Shown: positions 14,580 through 20,861, counted from the stretch's first letter. The stretch is 20,861 nt of DNA from Pacificimonas sp036351775 (GCA_036351775.1 JAZBPX010000054.1:1-20861), one strand, 5' to 3'. Translations and numbers: made by a program. The notes: generated from the letters alone by a model not told the origin.

Positions 14580-14705
14580 GTCCCCTCCCTCCCAGGGAGG
14601 GGTTCGGGGAGGGTCGGCGGTCAAACCTCGGTCCGGCTTCCGCCAGCAACCAACCTGCCCGAACCGCCAGACCCTCCCCCCGCCCCTCCCTGACAGGGAG
14701 GGGAG
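14580..14705. repeat. Convergent pair of REP-like palindromes upstream of the LamG gene
   Basis: Direct copy at 14580-14614 (CCCTCCCTCCCAGGGAGGG with tail TTCGGGGAGGGT) and inverted copy at 14671-14705 (ACCCTCCCCCC then CCCCTCCCTGACAGGGAGGGG). They fill most of the 152-base spacer between capsid and LamG genes. Confidence 0.88.
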
Positions 14706-14715
14706 CCACGCCGCG

Positions 14716-15873
14716 CTACACGCTGCAGCGCAGCAGCTTGATCGCCTCCGAATTCGACACCGCCCCGCCCACGCGCTTCGTCGCGTAAAAGTGTACGTAG
14801 GGCTTGTTCGAATAGGGGTCGCGCAGGATCCGCGTCGCGGTCCGCTCGGCAATCACATAGCCGGCCTTGAAGTTGCCGAACGCAATCGGCGTTTCCCCGC
14901 TCGCCACATCCGGCATCGCCGCCGCCTCGACCACCGGATGACCCAGCAGCGTCCCCGGCTGGCCGCTCTCGATCCCCGCGCGCCAGACATAGTCGCCGTC
15001 CGTCGTCTTCAGCTTCCGCACCGCCGCCAGCGTCCCCGCGTTCATCACAAACGCCGCCCCCTGGCGCAGCGGCGCCTTCAGGCTGTGCACCAGGTCGATC
15101 AGCACATCGGCATCGCCAATGCCGCCATCGACGCCGCTATCGACGTGCTGCAGCGTCCCGAAGGCCCGGACCCCGTCCGCCGCATCGGAATGCGCATAGG
15201 TCAGGAACCCTTTTGGCTGCGCCACGCCAGAGCCCGCCACGAACGCCGCGCCCTCCGCCTGCGCGAACTCCGCGCCGATCTCTCCCGCCAGCCAGCGCTC
15301 AACATCGAACGCCGCGTCGTCCAGCATCGTCTGCGTCGCCGCCGGGTTGGCATAGAGCTCACCCATGGGCGGCGCGATTTCGGCGAAGTCGGTCGCCGCC
15401 GTTTCCGGGCGCGGCGCCGTTTCGCTGATCCAGCCCGACGCAATCCCGCCGGTCACGACCAGCTTGCGGTAATTGGCGCTGCCCACGCCCACCACCGTCG
15501 CCAGCTGCCGGATCGGCGAGAAGTCGCGGACATGCGCGCCGATCATCTCGTCGATCTCCTGCGGCACGGCATAGCCGCCCTCAGGCCCGGTCGTCGTCGC
15601 CAGCGCCTTCACCTCCGGCGCGCTCTCCTGGCCTTTCCGCAGATAGCCGTCGCGAAACGCCTTCCGCTCATCATCCTCAGCCGCCAAGGCCTGTCCGCCG
15701 ACCAGAGCCGGCCGCTGCCCCGCGACGATCCGCGTGTTCAGCGCTTTCACCTCGGCCTTCAGCGCATCCAGCTCTTCCGCCGACGCCACGTCCGCACCGC
15801 CCGCCGCGACAAACGCCGCCTCGACAGCCGCATCATCAACGCCGCCCTCACCCGCCTTGATCTCGTAAGTCAT
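14716..15873 (-). CDS. Major capsid protein, HK97 fold (GTA gp5)
   Basis: The 385-residue protein has a short coiled N-terminal scaffold-like region (about 30-55, SAEELDALKAEVKALNTRIV) that the prohead protease would remove, then the HK97 capsid domain from about residue 88 (ALATTTGPEGGYAVPQEIDE, SPIRQLATVVGV, SGWISETAPRPET, FVAGSGVAQPKGFLTY, ending with the NKPYVHFYATKRVGG segment). These are hallmarks of HK97-type and RcGTA gp5 capsids. AGGAGGAG before the ATG is the strongest ribosome binding site in the cluster, as expected for the most abundant structural protein. Confidence 0.96.
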   Translation of the reverse strand: MTYEIKAGEGGVDDAAVEAAFVAAGGADVASAEELDALKAEVKALNTRIVAGQRPALVGGQALAAEDDERKAFRDGYLRKGQESAPEVKALATTTGPEGGYAVPQEIDEMIGAHVRDFSPIRQLATVVGVGSANYRKLVVTGGIASGWISETAPRPETAATDFAEIAPPMGELYANPAATQTMLDDAAFDVERWLAGEIGAEFAQAEGAAFVAGSGVAQPKGFLTYAHSDAADGVRAFGTLQHVDSGVDGGIGDADVLIDLVHSLKAPLRQGAAFVMNAGTLAAVRKLKTTDGDYVWRAGIESGQPGTLLGHPVVEAAAMPDVASGETPIAFGNFKAGYVIAERTATRILRDPYSNKPYVHFYATKRVGGAVSNSEAIKLLRCSV

Positions 15874-15924
15874 CCGTTTCTCCTCCTCTTAGAAATTGTT
15901 GAAACCTTTCAGCCCGCAAAAGAC

Positions 15925-16017
15925 CGTCATCCCGGCGAAGGCCGGGGTCCATCTCCTCGAAAGCAATAATGTGCCGAACCAATACCAGGTGGATCCCGGC
16001 ATACGCCGGGATGACGG
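15925..16017. repeat. Pair of REP-like palindromes (CGTCATCCCGGC type)
   Basis: CGTCATCCCGGCGAAGGCCG plus GGGTCC (15925-15950) and the inverse GGATCCCGGCATACGCCGGG plus ATGACGG (15991-16017) face each other between the protease and capsid genes. The second copy ends directly at the protease stop codon. Confidence 0.88.
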
Positions 16018-16485
16018 CTAGAGGCTCGGCAGACCCGCATCGCCGCCACCCGCCCCGCCAAACACCCCCACAACCCGCGCCAGCGGCTGCATGGGAAAGG
16101 TCACCAGCGACACCTCCACCAGCTCCACCGACAGCAGTTCGCGCAGCCCGCGCACCCGGTCCCGCCGCGCCCGCTTCGTCCGGTAGCCGAAGGAAAGGCC
16201 CGACAGCGCCCCGGCCTTCACCAGCGCCGCCGCTTCCCGCCCGCCGCGCGAACCCGCCGCGAGGTCCGCGACGATCCGCAGCCCCTTCCGGTCCTCGCGC
16301 GCCGAGACGATCCGCCCAACCGGCCGCTCCGCCCCGTGCTGCCACAGCAGCGGCACCCCGGCCTCCGCCCGCACGGCGTCCTGGACCCCGCCAAAGGCCC
16401 CGCGCCGCACCACGTCCCGCCCCCGGTCCGGCACGTCGAAGACAGCCGCATACCCCGCGAGCCGAACAGCCCCCGCCTCACCCAT
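16018..16485 (-). CDS. HK97-family prohead protease (GTA gp4)
   Basis: The 155-residue protein shows GYAAVFDVPDRGRDVVRRGA at the N-terminus, the histidine in VPLLWQHGAERPVGRI (His50), the serine motif AGALSGLSFGY (Ser95/Ser98) and the ELVEVSLVTFPMQPLA segment, which are the catalytic elements of peptidase family U35/S78. It matures the capsid by cutting the N-terminal part of the major capsid protein encoded next. The start is the ATG at 16485 with GGAG six bases upstream; an ATG two codons earlier lacks this spacing. Confidence 0.93.
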   Translation of the reverse strand: MGEAGAVRLAGYAAVFDVPDRGRDVVRRGAFGGVQDAVRAEAGVPLLWQHGAERPVGRIVSAREDRKGLRIVADLAAGSRGGREAAALVKAGALSGLSFGYRTKRARRDRVRGLRELLSVELVEVSLVTFPMQPLARVVGVFGGAGGGDAGLPSL

Positions 16486-16508
16486 AACCATCTCCGATAT
16501 TTACTCTT

Positions 16509-16544
16509 TTCCCCTCCCCTTCAGGGGAGGGGCAGGGGTGGGGA
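16509..16544. repeat. REP-like palindrome upstream of the prohead protease gene
   Basis: TTCCCCTCCCCTTCAGGGGA and GGGG, with tail CAGGGGTGGGGAG; a variant of the CCCTCCC family. Confidence 0.8.
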
Positions 16545-16581
16545 GCAACGCCCGCGGCCCAAAACGACCGCCGCCAGATCA

Positions 16582-16702
16582 GGCCCCCTCCGACCCCGGC
16601 CTTCGCCGGGGCAGGCTCTCACTGCGCTCGGCCACCTCCCCCGCTCAAGCGGGAGGAAAAGTGCGTCCCTCCACCGCTTGCGGGGGAGGCTAGGAGGGGG
16701 CC
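16582..16702. repeat. Compound nested inverted repeat in the protease/gp3.5 spacer
   Basis: Outer 10-bp arms GGCCCCCTCC (16582-16591) and GGAGGGGGCC (16693-16702) enclose CCCCGGCCTTCGCCGGGG, a CCTCCCCCGCTCAAGCGGGA segment and CCACCGCTTGCGGGGGAGG. No coding sequence is supportable here. The whole can fold as a cruciform or multi-branched RNA of about 120 nt. Confidence 0.75.
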
Positions 16703-16736
16703 AGAACTCAACCAAACCACCCGCCAACAGGTCCAG

Positions 16737-17048
16737 CTACCCCTGCACCACCGTCCGCAAACCGACAGCCCACACCATCCCGATCAGCAGCCCGACCAGC
16801 ACCAGCTTCACCAGCCAGCCCACCGCCGCCTTGCCCGCCGAACGCTTCGCCGCGCGCCAGGCCCCCAGCAGCTCGCGCAGTTCCTCGACATCCGCGCCCG
16901 CGCGCCGGTCGTGCAGCCCCACCCGGTCCAGCGCCCGCGCCGCCCCCGCCTCGCTGGCTTCCTCCACCAGCGCGCGCAGCGTGGCCACGTCGCACCCCTT
17001 CGCATTCGCCTGGGCGATGAGCCCGGCGAGGATCATGTCATTAGTCAT
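16737..17048 (-). CDS. Small membrane protein at the GTA gp3.5 position (DUF6127-like)
   Basis: The 103-residue product has a helical N-terminal region (LAGLIAQANAKGCDVATLRA, LVEEASEAGAARALDRVGLH, VEELRELLGAWRAAKRS) and one C-terminal transmembrane helix (about 77-98, GWLVKLVLVGLLIGMVWAVG). It matches the small gene that sits between portal and protease in sphingomonad GTA clusters (DUF6127) and occupies the place of RcGTA orfg3.5. Its role is unknown. GGAGA seven bases before the ATG at 17048 decides the start. Upstream it is now separated from the portal gene by about 1.1 kb holding an oppositely oriented gene, so it may need its own promoter. Confidence 0.8.
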   Translation of the reverse strand: MTNDMILAGLIAQANAKGCDVATLRALVEEASEAGAARALDRVGLHDRRAGADVEELRELLGAWRAAKRSAGKAAVGWLVKLVLVGLLIGMVWAVGLRTVVQG

Positions 17049-17120
17049 TTGTGGTCTCCGGCCCCAACTGTAGGGCGCGCTGTGAAGGACGTGCGGAGCG
17101 CAGGCATACCCACCGCGCAA

Positions 17121-17139
17121 GTGTCGGTAATTCTTACAC
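17121..17139 (+). promoter_or_regulatory. Possible activator binding site (imperfect inverted repeat)
   Basis: GTGTCGG-TAATT-CTTACAC is an imperfect inverted repeat (5 of 7 arm positions match) centred about 87 bases upstream of the expected sigma-54 transcription start. This is the usual distance for an enhancer-binding protein. The regulator, perhaps a PrsR-type protein, is inferred. Confidence 0.35.
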
Positions 17140-17190
17140 CTACGCAGCCGACGGTTTTTAAATCTGTATTATTATTTAATGTTAGAAAAA

Positions 17191-17206
17191 TGGCCCGCTT
17201 CTTGCA
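17191..17206 (+). promoter_or_regulatory. Sigma-54 (-24/-12) promoter of the PEP-CTERM gene
   Basis: TGGCCCGCTTCTTGCA matches the RpoN consensus TGGCACGNNNNTTGCW at every fixed base but one, with the invariant GG and GC at correct spacing. It follows an AT-rich stretch (17154-17190) that stands out in this GC-rich window and could carry bend or IHF sites. Transcription should start near 17217, giving a leader of about 68 bases. Confidence 0.8.
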
Positions 17207-17284
17207 TGTCTGCCGATGCTGGCGGGTATCCTTCCGCCGACGTGGTGCGGCCCCTTCATTGGCCGACTCGATCCGGGGTTTATT

Positions 17285-18049
17285 ATGACATTCAGAACAA
17301 CCTTGCTTGCCGTGGCGGCAGGCGCCGCACTTTCGGCCCCGGCGAACGCAGCCGTTACCTTTGTTGTCGATCAGAACAGCGGCAAGCTTCTCGGCGCAGA
17401 CGATGTGCTCGTCGGCAGCGATCTGTACGACGTTCGTTTTCTGGACGGTACCTGCGCCGCGATCTTCGGCGGCTGCGATCAGGCTTCCGACTTCGCGCTG
17501 ACCGATCAGGCACAGGCGCAGGCTGCTGCCGTTGCCCTTATCACGCAGGTGTTCGGCGATATCCCCGATCCGCGCAGTCCCGGCAGTCAGTTGCTCTTCA
17601 ACAGCGATCCGTCCGCAACGAACGGTTGCACACAGCCGCTATATTGCTCCATCCGCATTCCTTACGCGCACCTGTTTGACGATGATGTCCTCGTCCCAGG
17701 CAGCGGCGGCGGCTTCTTCAGCGGCTTTGTATTGGAAACCCAGACCTTCGTCTCCGCGATTGAGGTAAGGAACACCGCCCCGAACTTCACCGGACCGCTC
17801 GCGCAGATTGTTTCCAACCCGGTTCAGTCCGGTACGGATCTGGCAACCTCCAGCAGTGACTGCCTGCCCCCCAGTTTCGGCGCGCCACTGATCATCGTCG
17901 ATGGCGGCCTGCGCTGCTCGCAGGTGCTTGATCCGAACACCTTCGCCCGATTCACGCTTTCCAGCGAGGCGGTTCCTGCCCCCGGCGCGCTCGGTTTACT
18001 CGGCCTGGCGGCCCTCGGCCTGACCACCCTCCGCCGCCGCAAGGCCTGA
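17285..18049 (+). CDS. PEP-CTERM sorting domain protein (exosortase substrate), antisense within the GTA cluster
   Basis: The 254-residue protein has a signal peptide (MTFRTTLLAVAAGAALSAPA, cleavage at about residue 22-23), a mature region with six cysteines (57, 64, 115, 121, 193, 211) that could form disulfides, and a C-terminal sorting signal: VPAPGALGLLGLAALGL from residue 230, then a basic RRRKA end. Exosortase cleaves such signals after export, and the proteins are linked to exopolysaccharide or biofilm matrix. The body has no domain I recognise. The start at 17285 is chosen because the signal peptide begins there, CGGGG lies before it, and the alternative ATG at 17216 falls at the predicted transcription start. 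Expression is probably sigma-54 dependent. It is the only plus-strand gene in the GTA region and converges with the portal gene. Confidence 0.87.
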   Translation: MTFRTTLLAVAAGAALSAPANAAVTFVVDQNSGKLLGADDVLVGSDLYDVRFLDGTCAAIFGGCDQASDFALTDQAQAQAAAVALITQVFGDIPDPRSPGSQLLFNSDPSATNGCTQPLYCSIRIPYAHLFDDDVLVPGSGGGFFSGFVLETQTFVSAIEVRNTAPNFTGPLAQIVSNPVQSGTDLATSSSDCLPPSFGAPLIIVDGGLRCSQVLDPNTFARFTLSSEAVPAPGALGLLGLAALGLTTLRRRKA

Positions 18050-18057
18050 CCCCAAAC

Positions 18058-18145
18058 GCTCCCCGCCTCTTCTGAGAGGAGGGGCAAGGCCCGACAGCCC
18101 CACCACTTCACTCCCCTCCCTCTCAGGGAGGGGCTCGGGGGAGGG
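18058..18145. repeat. Two REP-like palindromes between the convergent PEP-CTERM and portal genes
   Basis: A degenerate copy (CTCCCCGCCTCTTCTGAGAG then GAGGGG, 18059-18083) and a good copy (CCCCTCCCTCTCAGGGAGGGG with tail CTCGGGGGAGGGT, 18112-18145). They lie exactly between the two convergent 3' ends and could act as transcript ends for both. Confidence 0.82.
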
Positions 18146-18171
18146 TTGGCGGTCCCACCCGGTCCCGCGCC

Positions 18172-19317
18172 TCAGGATACGCCCGCCGCGCCCTCCGCAC
18201 CAAGCCCCAGCAGCGCCCGCTTCTCCTCCGGGCTCAGGAAATCCGCCGCCGATACCTGCGCCCACAGCGCCGCGCGGTCGGGGGCCAGCGCCGCTACCCG
18301 GTTCTCATCCGGCGCAATCCGCGCGTCCGGCCACCAGTGCGCCAGCCAGCCGGACAGCGCGCCGCCAATGCGCCCCGCCATCGGGATCACCGACTGCCGC
18401 CACAGCGCGCGGTTCGCCTCGGCATAATTCGCATAGGTGTTGTCGCCGGGCATCCCCAGCAGCAGCGGCGGCACGCCCAGCGCCAGCGCGATTTCCCGCG
18501 CCGCCAGCTTCTGCCCCTCGGCAAAGTCCAGGTCCGCCGGACTCATCGACAGCGGCTGCCAGCTCAGCCCCCCCTCCAGCAGCAGCGGCCGCCCCGCGCG
18601 GTTCGCTCCGGAAAAGCCCGCGTCCAGTTCCCCGCGCAGCCGCTCATACTGGTCCGCCGACAGCGCCTCGCCGTCCCGCGCGCCGAACACCAGCGCCCCC
18701 GACGGCCGCGCCGCGTTCTTCAGGAGCGCGCGGTTCCACTTCGCCGCCTGTTCATGCGCCTCGATCGCGCCCGCCGCGGCCGACAGCGCCCCCAGTCCGT
18801 AATGATCGTCCAGCGGCGACAGCGCGCGGATATGCAGCAAGCCCGCCGCTTCCGCGCTCGGCACCGGCAACCGCACCTCGCGGTCGCCCGCCCGGTACAG
18901 ATAGCCGTTCGGCCAGCCCGCCCGGTCCGTCTCGATCCGCATCCGGTCGGGCGCCAGCACGTGCAGCTCCGCCGGCCGCCCGGCCCCGTCCGTCGCCGCC
19001 TCCACATAGGCATTGCCGTGCAGCAGCAGGTGCGCGCCCAGCCGCTCGAAGAACGCCGTCCCGTCATCACGCCCATTCGGCTGCGCCAGCAGCGCCGCCA
19101 GCGCGTCCGGTCCCTCGATCCTCAGCGGGCATTCGCCCACCGCCGTCGCGAACAGCCGGATCGCCCGGCTCGCCACCGGATTGCGTTCCAGCGCGGCCTT
19201 CGCCTGCGCCCGGTACCCGCGCGGCGGCTCGGCCTCGTCCATCCCCAGGATCATCGCCGGAAAGCGCGCAGCCGCAGGCGAACCGGATGCCGCCTTGCGG
19301 CCCAGCCATTCGAACAT
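18172..19317 (-). CDS. Portal protein, HK97 family (GTA gp3)
   Basis: The 381-residue product shows portal signatures: NPVASRAIRLFATAVGECPL, LLLHGNAYVEAATDGAGRPA, ELHVLAPDRM, GLLHIRALSPLDDHYGLGAL, FAEGQKLAAREIALALGVPP followed by LLLGMPGDNTYANYAEANRA and LW. It forms the ring through which the terminase packages DNA. The start MFEWLG at 19317 has GGAGA with proper spacing; the frame upstream to 19413 encodes repeat-derived sequence and is rejected. Its 3' end converges with the PEP-CTERM gene. Confidence 0.94.
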   Translation of the reverse strand: MFEWLGRKAASGSPAAARFPAMILGMDEAEPPRGYRAQAKAALERNPVASRAIRLFATAVGECPLRIEGPDALAALLAQPNGRDDGTAFFERLGAHLLLHGNAYVEAATDGAGRPAELHVLAPDRMRIETDRAGWPNGYLYRAGDREVRLPVPSAEAAGLLHIRALSPLDDHYGLGALSAAAGAIEAHEQAAKWNRALLKNAARPSGALVFGARDGEALSADQYERLRGELDAGFSGANRAGRPLLLEGGLSWQPLSMSPADLDFAEGQKLAAREIALALGVPPLLLGMPGDNTYANYAEANRALWRQSVIPMAGRIGGALSGWLAHWWPDARIAPDENRVAALAPDRAALWAQVSAADFLSPEEKRALLGLGAEGAAGVS

Positions 19318-19377
19318 GTGTGTCTCCATGAAATGCGCAGGCCCAGCTCTCGCCAACGCCCGATCTTGCCCCTCAAC

Positions 19378-19455
19378 GTCACCCTGAACTCGTTTCAGGG
19401 TCCAGCCGCACACCCCGCACTCGCCACTGGATGCTGAAACCAGTTCAGCATGACG
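19378..19455. repeat. Pair of REP-like palindromes (CGTCACCCTGAACTCGTTTCAGGG type)
   Basis: CGTCACCCTGAACTCGTTTC plus AGGGTCC (19378-19402) and the inverse GGATGCTGAAACCAGTTCAG plus CATGACG (19429-19455) form two hairpins in opposite orientation between the terminase and portal genes. This is a third repeat family in the window. Confidence 0.85.
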
Positions 19456-19501
19456 AGCCTACGGGAAGCCACCGACCAACCTCGGTGGTCCCGACTCCCC
19501 C

Positions 19502-20803
19502 TCAAACCATCCGCACCCGCGGCACCCCGCCGTGCTCTTTGATCAGCAGTTCCGTCAGCGCCCAGACCAGCGCATCCGCCCGGTCCGGACTCACGCCCGG
19601 CCCCTCATAACCGCCGCCGCAGATCAGGCCGCACAGCTGGTCCTCTAGGTCCGGCAGCGCGCCGACATGGTGAACGCGCCCGGCGTCATAATAGCCCGCC
19701 ACCGGCTCGGCGCGCGCCGCCTTCCCCCGGCTGGCGTGAACCAGCTTCGGCTCCAGCCCCAGGCCGCCCGCGCGTAAGACTGTCCGCACCATGTCACCGC
19801 CATTGTTCTTTTCCGCGACAACCCGGTCCGCCGCGAACGCCTCGGCAGTTTCCGCCACCACGCGCGCCCAGCGGTCGCTCGTCGCCGCCACGCTGCGATC
19901 GCCCAGCACATAGGCGCGACCATCCGCCGCCAGCCCAGCAGCCACGATCCCGCACACGCCGTCCGGCCCGCCGGCCGGTGGATCGACGCCGACGACAACC
20001 CGGGCCAGGTCCTCCGGCGCGGCCCGCACCCGGCACCGCTCCAGCCCTGCCCGCGTCCACAGCCCACCCGGCAGGTCCTCGATCAGCTCGCCGTCCAGCT
20101 CCTGCCGCCCCAGCCGCGTGCCGCCATAGGCGCGCTGCATCTGCCGCTGGAAACTGTCCGGCAGCGCCAAATTCTCCCGCGTCGACCCCCGCGTCACCGC
20201 CACCTCCGGGTCGCCCAGCAGCGCCTTCAGGACCGGCACCGGCTTCGGCGTCGTCGTCAACAGCAGGCGCGGCCGCGTCCCCAGCCGCAGGCCCATGCGC
20301 AGGTTCGCAAGCGCCGCCTCACCCTCGCCCCATTTCGCCAGCTCGTCGCCCCACGCCGCATGATGCTCCGGCCCGCGCAGACCGTCAGGGGTCTCCGCCG
20401 AATAGAGGATCGCGCAGGCCCCCGTTGCGGGCCATTTCAGCAGCCGCCGCGCCGGGTAATAGCGCGGCCGGAACTCCGGATCGCCGATGTTGAGGAGGCC
20501 GGATTCGCCCTCCACCATCACGCGCCGCGCCTCATCGAGCGTCGCCGCCACCAGCGCAATGCGCGCATCCACTACCGTCTCGGCGATGGTCCGCACCCAT
20601 TCCGCACCGGCGCGCGTCTTCCCGAACCCGCGCCCCGCCAGCATCAGCCAGATGTGCGCATCGCCCTCGGGCCAGACCTGCCGCCCGCGCGCCCGCAGCG
20701 CCCACATATGCTCGGCAATGTCGCGCTCCTCGTCGTCCAGCAGGTCGAGCGCCGCCGCCCCCTCCGCCGCCACCAGCCGCGTCAGCAGCGCCGCATCACT
20801 CAC
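19502..20803 (-). CDS. Terminase large subunit (GTA gp2)
   Basis: The ATPase-nuclease packages DNA into proheads. Of 433 residues, the N-terminal ATPase shows a Walker A motif in MLAGRGFGKTRAGAEWV (about 54-70), a Walker B/catalytic segment HHAAWGDELAKW (about 147-158) and a coupling motif LLLTTTPKP (about 180-188). The C-terminal RNase H-like nuclease shows VVVGVDPPAG, VVAEKNNGGDMV and SPDRADALVWAL, carrying the metal-binding acidic residues. I favour GTG at 20803, because GGGGAGG lies six bases upstream; an ATG at 20809 touches that motif directly and a GTG at 20821 would lie inside the repeat hairpin. No small terminase gene is seen in the remaining 58 bases. Confidence 0.94.
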   Translation of the reverse strand: MSDAALLTRLVAAEGAAALDLLDDEERDIAEHMWALRARGRQVWPEGDAHIWLMLAGRGFGKTRAGAEWVRTIAETVVDARIALVAATLDEARRVMVEGESGLLNIGDPEFRPRYYPARRLLKWPATGACAILYSAETPDGLRGPEHHAAWGDELAKWGEGEAALANLRMGLRLGTRPRLLLTTTPKPVPVLKALLGDPEVAVTRGSTRENLALPDSFQRQMQRAYGGTRLGRQELDGELIEDLPGGLWTRAGLERCRVRAAPEDLARVVVGVDPPAGGPDGVCGIVAAGLAADGRAYVLGDRSVAATSDRWARVVAETAEAFAADRVVAEKNNGGDMVRTVLRAGGLGLEPKLVHASRGKAARAEPVAGYYDAGRVHHVGALPDLEDQLCGLICGGGYEGPGVSPDRADALVWALTELLIKEHGGVPRVRMV

Positions 20804-20809
20804 GTGCAT

Positions 20810-20861
20810 CCTCCCCGGCACGGGGAGGGGGACCGCGGCAAAGCCGTGGTGTAGGGGTCAG
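20810..20861. repeat. Palindromic repeat upstream of the terminase, containing its ribosome binding site
   Basis: CCTCCCC-GGCAC-GGGGAGG (20810-20828) followed by GGGACCGCGGCAAAGCCGTGG, which has its own hairpin CCGCGGCAAAGCCGTGG, and a GGGGTCAG end that may continue beyond the window. In minus-strand RNA the arm GGGGAGG is the terminase ribosome binding site and would be paired in the hairpin. Confidence 0.75.

Larger units (their letters stand above)
3512..20803 (-). other. Gene transfer agent (RcGTA-type) structural gene cluster
   Basis: The order terminase, portal, gp3.5-like, protease, capsid, gp6, gp7, gp8, gp9, gp10, chaperone, gp11, gp12, gp13, gp14, gp15 is that of the Rhodobacter capsulatus GTA. 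The tape measure is very short, tail genes overlap, and no integrase, repressor, lysis or replication genes are present. RcGTA-like particles package random host DNA and pass it to relatives. Departures from the RcGTA plan are the LamG and adaptor genes (12964-14563), the small basic gene (11821-12123), the gp12 fusion, the shortened gp15, the DUF2793 gene and the antisense PEP-CTERM gene. Whether particles are made cannot be told from sequence. Confidence 0.88.

Noticed and set aside
11890..14705. Recurring palindromes considered as a CRISPR array
   Set aside because: Copies are irregularly spaced over kilobases, palindromic and variable, with no uniform spacers or cas genes; they fit REP-like elements.
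14791..15969. Plus-strand open frame opposite the capsid gene
   Set aside because: Antisense shadow of the major capsid gene, whose HK97 signatures are clear.
17049..17120. N-terminal extension of the gp3.5-like protein
   Set aside because: It would run into the promoter region of the divergent gene; GGAGA before the ATG at 17048 gives the better start.
19318..19413. N-terminal extension of the portal protein
   Set aside because: The extra residues come from the REP pair at 19378-19455, and a good ribosome binding site precedes the ATG at 19317.
18337..19437. Plus-strand open frame opposite the portal gene
   Set aside because: Antisense shadow; the minus strand carries the portal motifs.
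1..20861. Possible intact prophage with attachment sites
   Set aside because: No integrase, repressor, replication or lysis gene and no recognisable att repeats in the window; gene order is that of RcGTA-like elements.

Overview
The window is high-GC, densely coded bacterial DNA that fits an alphaproteobacterium of the order Sphingomonadales. I base this on the gene families present (an RcGTA-type gene transfer agent cluster, a DUF6127-like small membrane protein, an OmpA protein with a proline linker, a PEP-CTERM protein) and on the style of the intergenic palindromes. The genus cannot be read from the sequence alone.

Layout. (1) Positions 1-1910, plus strand, are ordinary chromosomal genes: the C-terminal part of an epoxide-hydrolase-family alpha/beta hydrolase, lipB (octanoyltransferase), a small lipoprotein and a single-domain SCP2-type lipid carrier, closed by a strong terminator at 1935-1970. 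(2) Positions 1911-2239 carry no gene, only terminators and a palindromic repeat. (3) Positions 2240-3376, minus strand, encode an OmpA-type porin with 26 consecutive prolines between barrel and peptidoglycan-binding domain. (4) Positions 3512-20803, minus strand, form a nearly complete gene transfer agent (GTA) structural cluster, transcribed from right to left: terminase large subunit, portal, small membrane protein (gp3.5 position), prohead protease, major capsid, LamG protein, a broken small adaptor gene, connector gp6, head closure gp7, a small basic protein, tail terminator gp8, major tail protein gp9, two tail assembly chaperones, short tape measure gp11, distal tail gp12 fused to a large N-terminal region, hub gp13, NlpC/P60 peptidase gp14, gp15 and a DUF2793 protein. 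Most tail genes overlap by a few bases, as in a translationally coupled operon. There is no integrase, repressor or replication gene, which fits a domesticated GTA rather than an active prophage.

What stands out. A plus-strand PEP-CTERM surface-protein gene (17285-18049) with a near-perfect sigma-54 promoter (17191-17206) sits antisense inside the GTA head genes, between portal and gp3.5. The glycoside-hydrolase-like TIM-barrel region that RcGTA carries in gp15 appears to be missing from gp15 here, while a TIM-barrel-like region is fused to the N-terminus of gp12. A LamG lectin-like gene lies between capsid and connector. The small adaptor gene at 12964-13245 has an intact ribosome binding site and frame but an amber codon at codon 9. 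Chromosomal REP-like palindromes are scattered through the GTA cluster; one pair lies in frame inside a coding sequence, and others form or abut the ribosome binding sites of lipB and the terminase.

Taken together, the extra modules (TIM barrel, LamG, exosortase-sorted PEP-CTERM protein) all point to surface polysaccharide. A link between the extracellular-matrix programme and GTA production or uptake is a testable hypothesis, not something the sequence proves.
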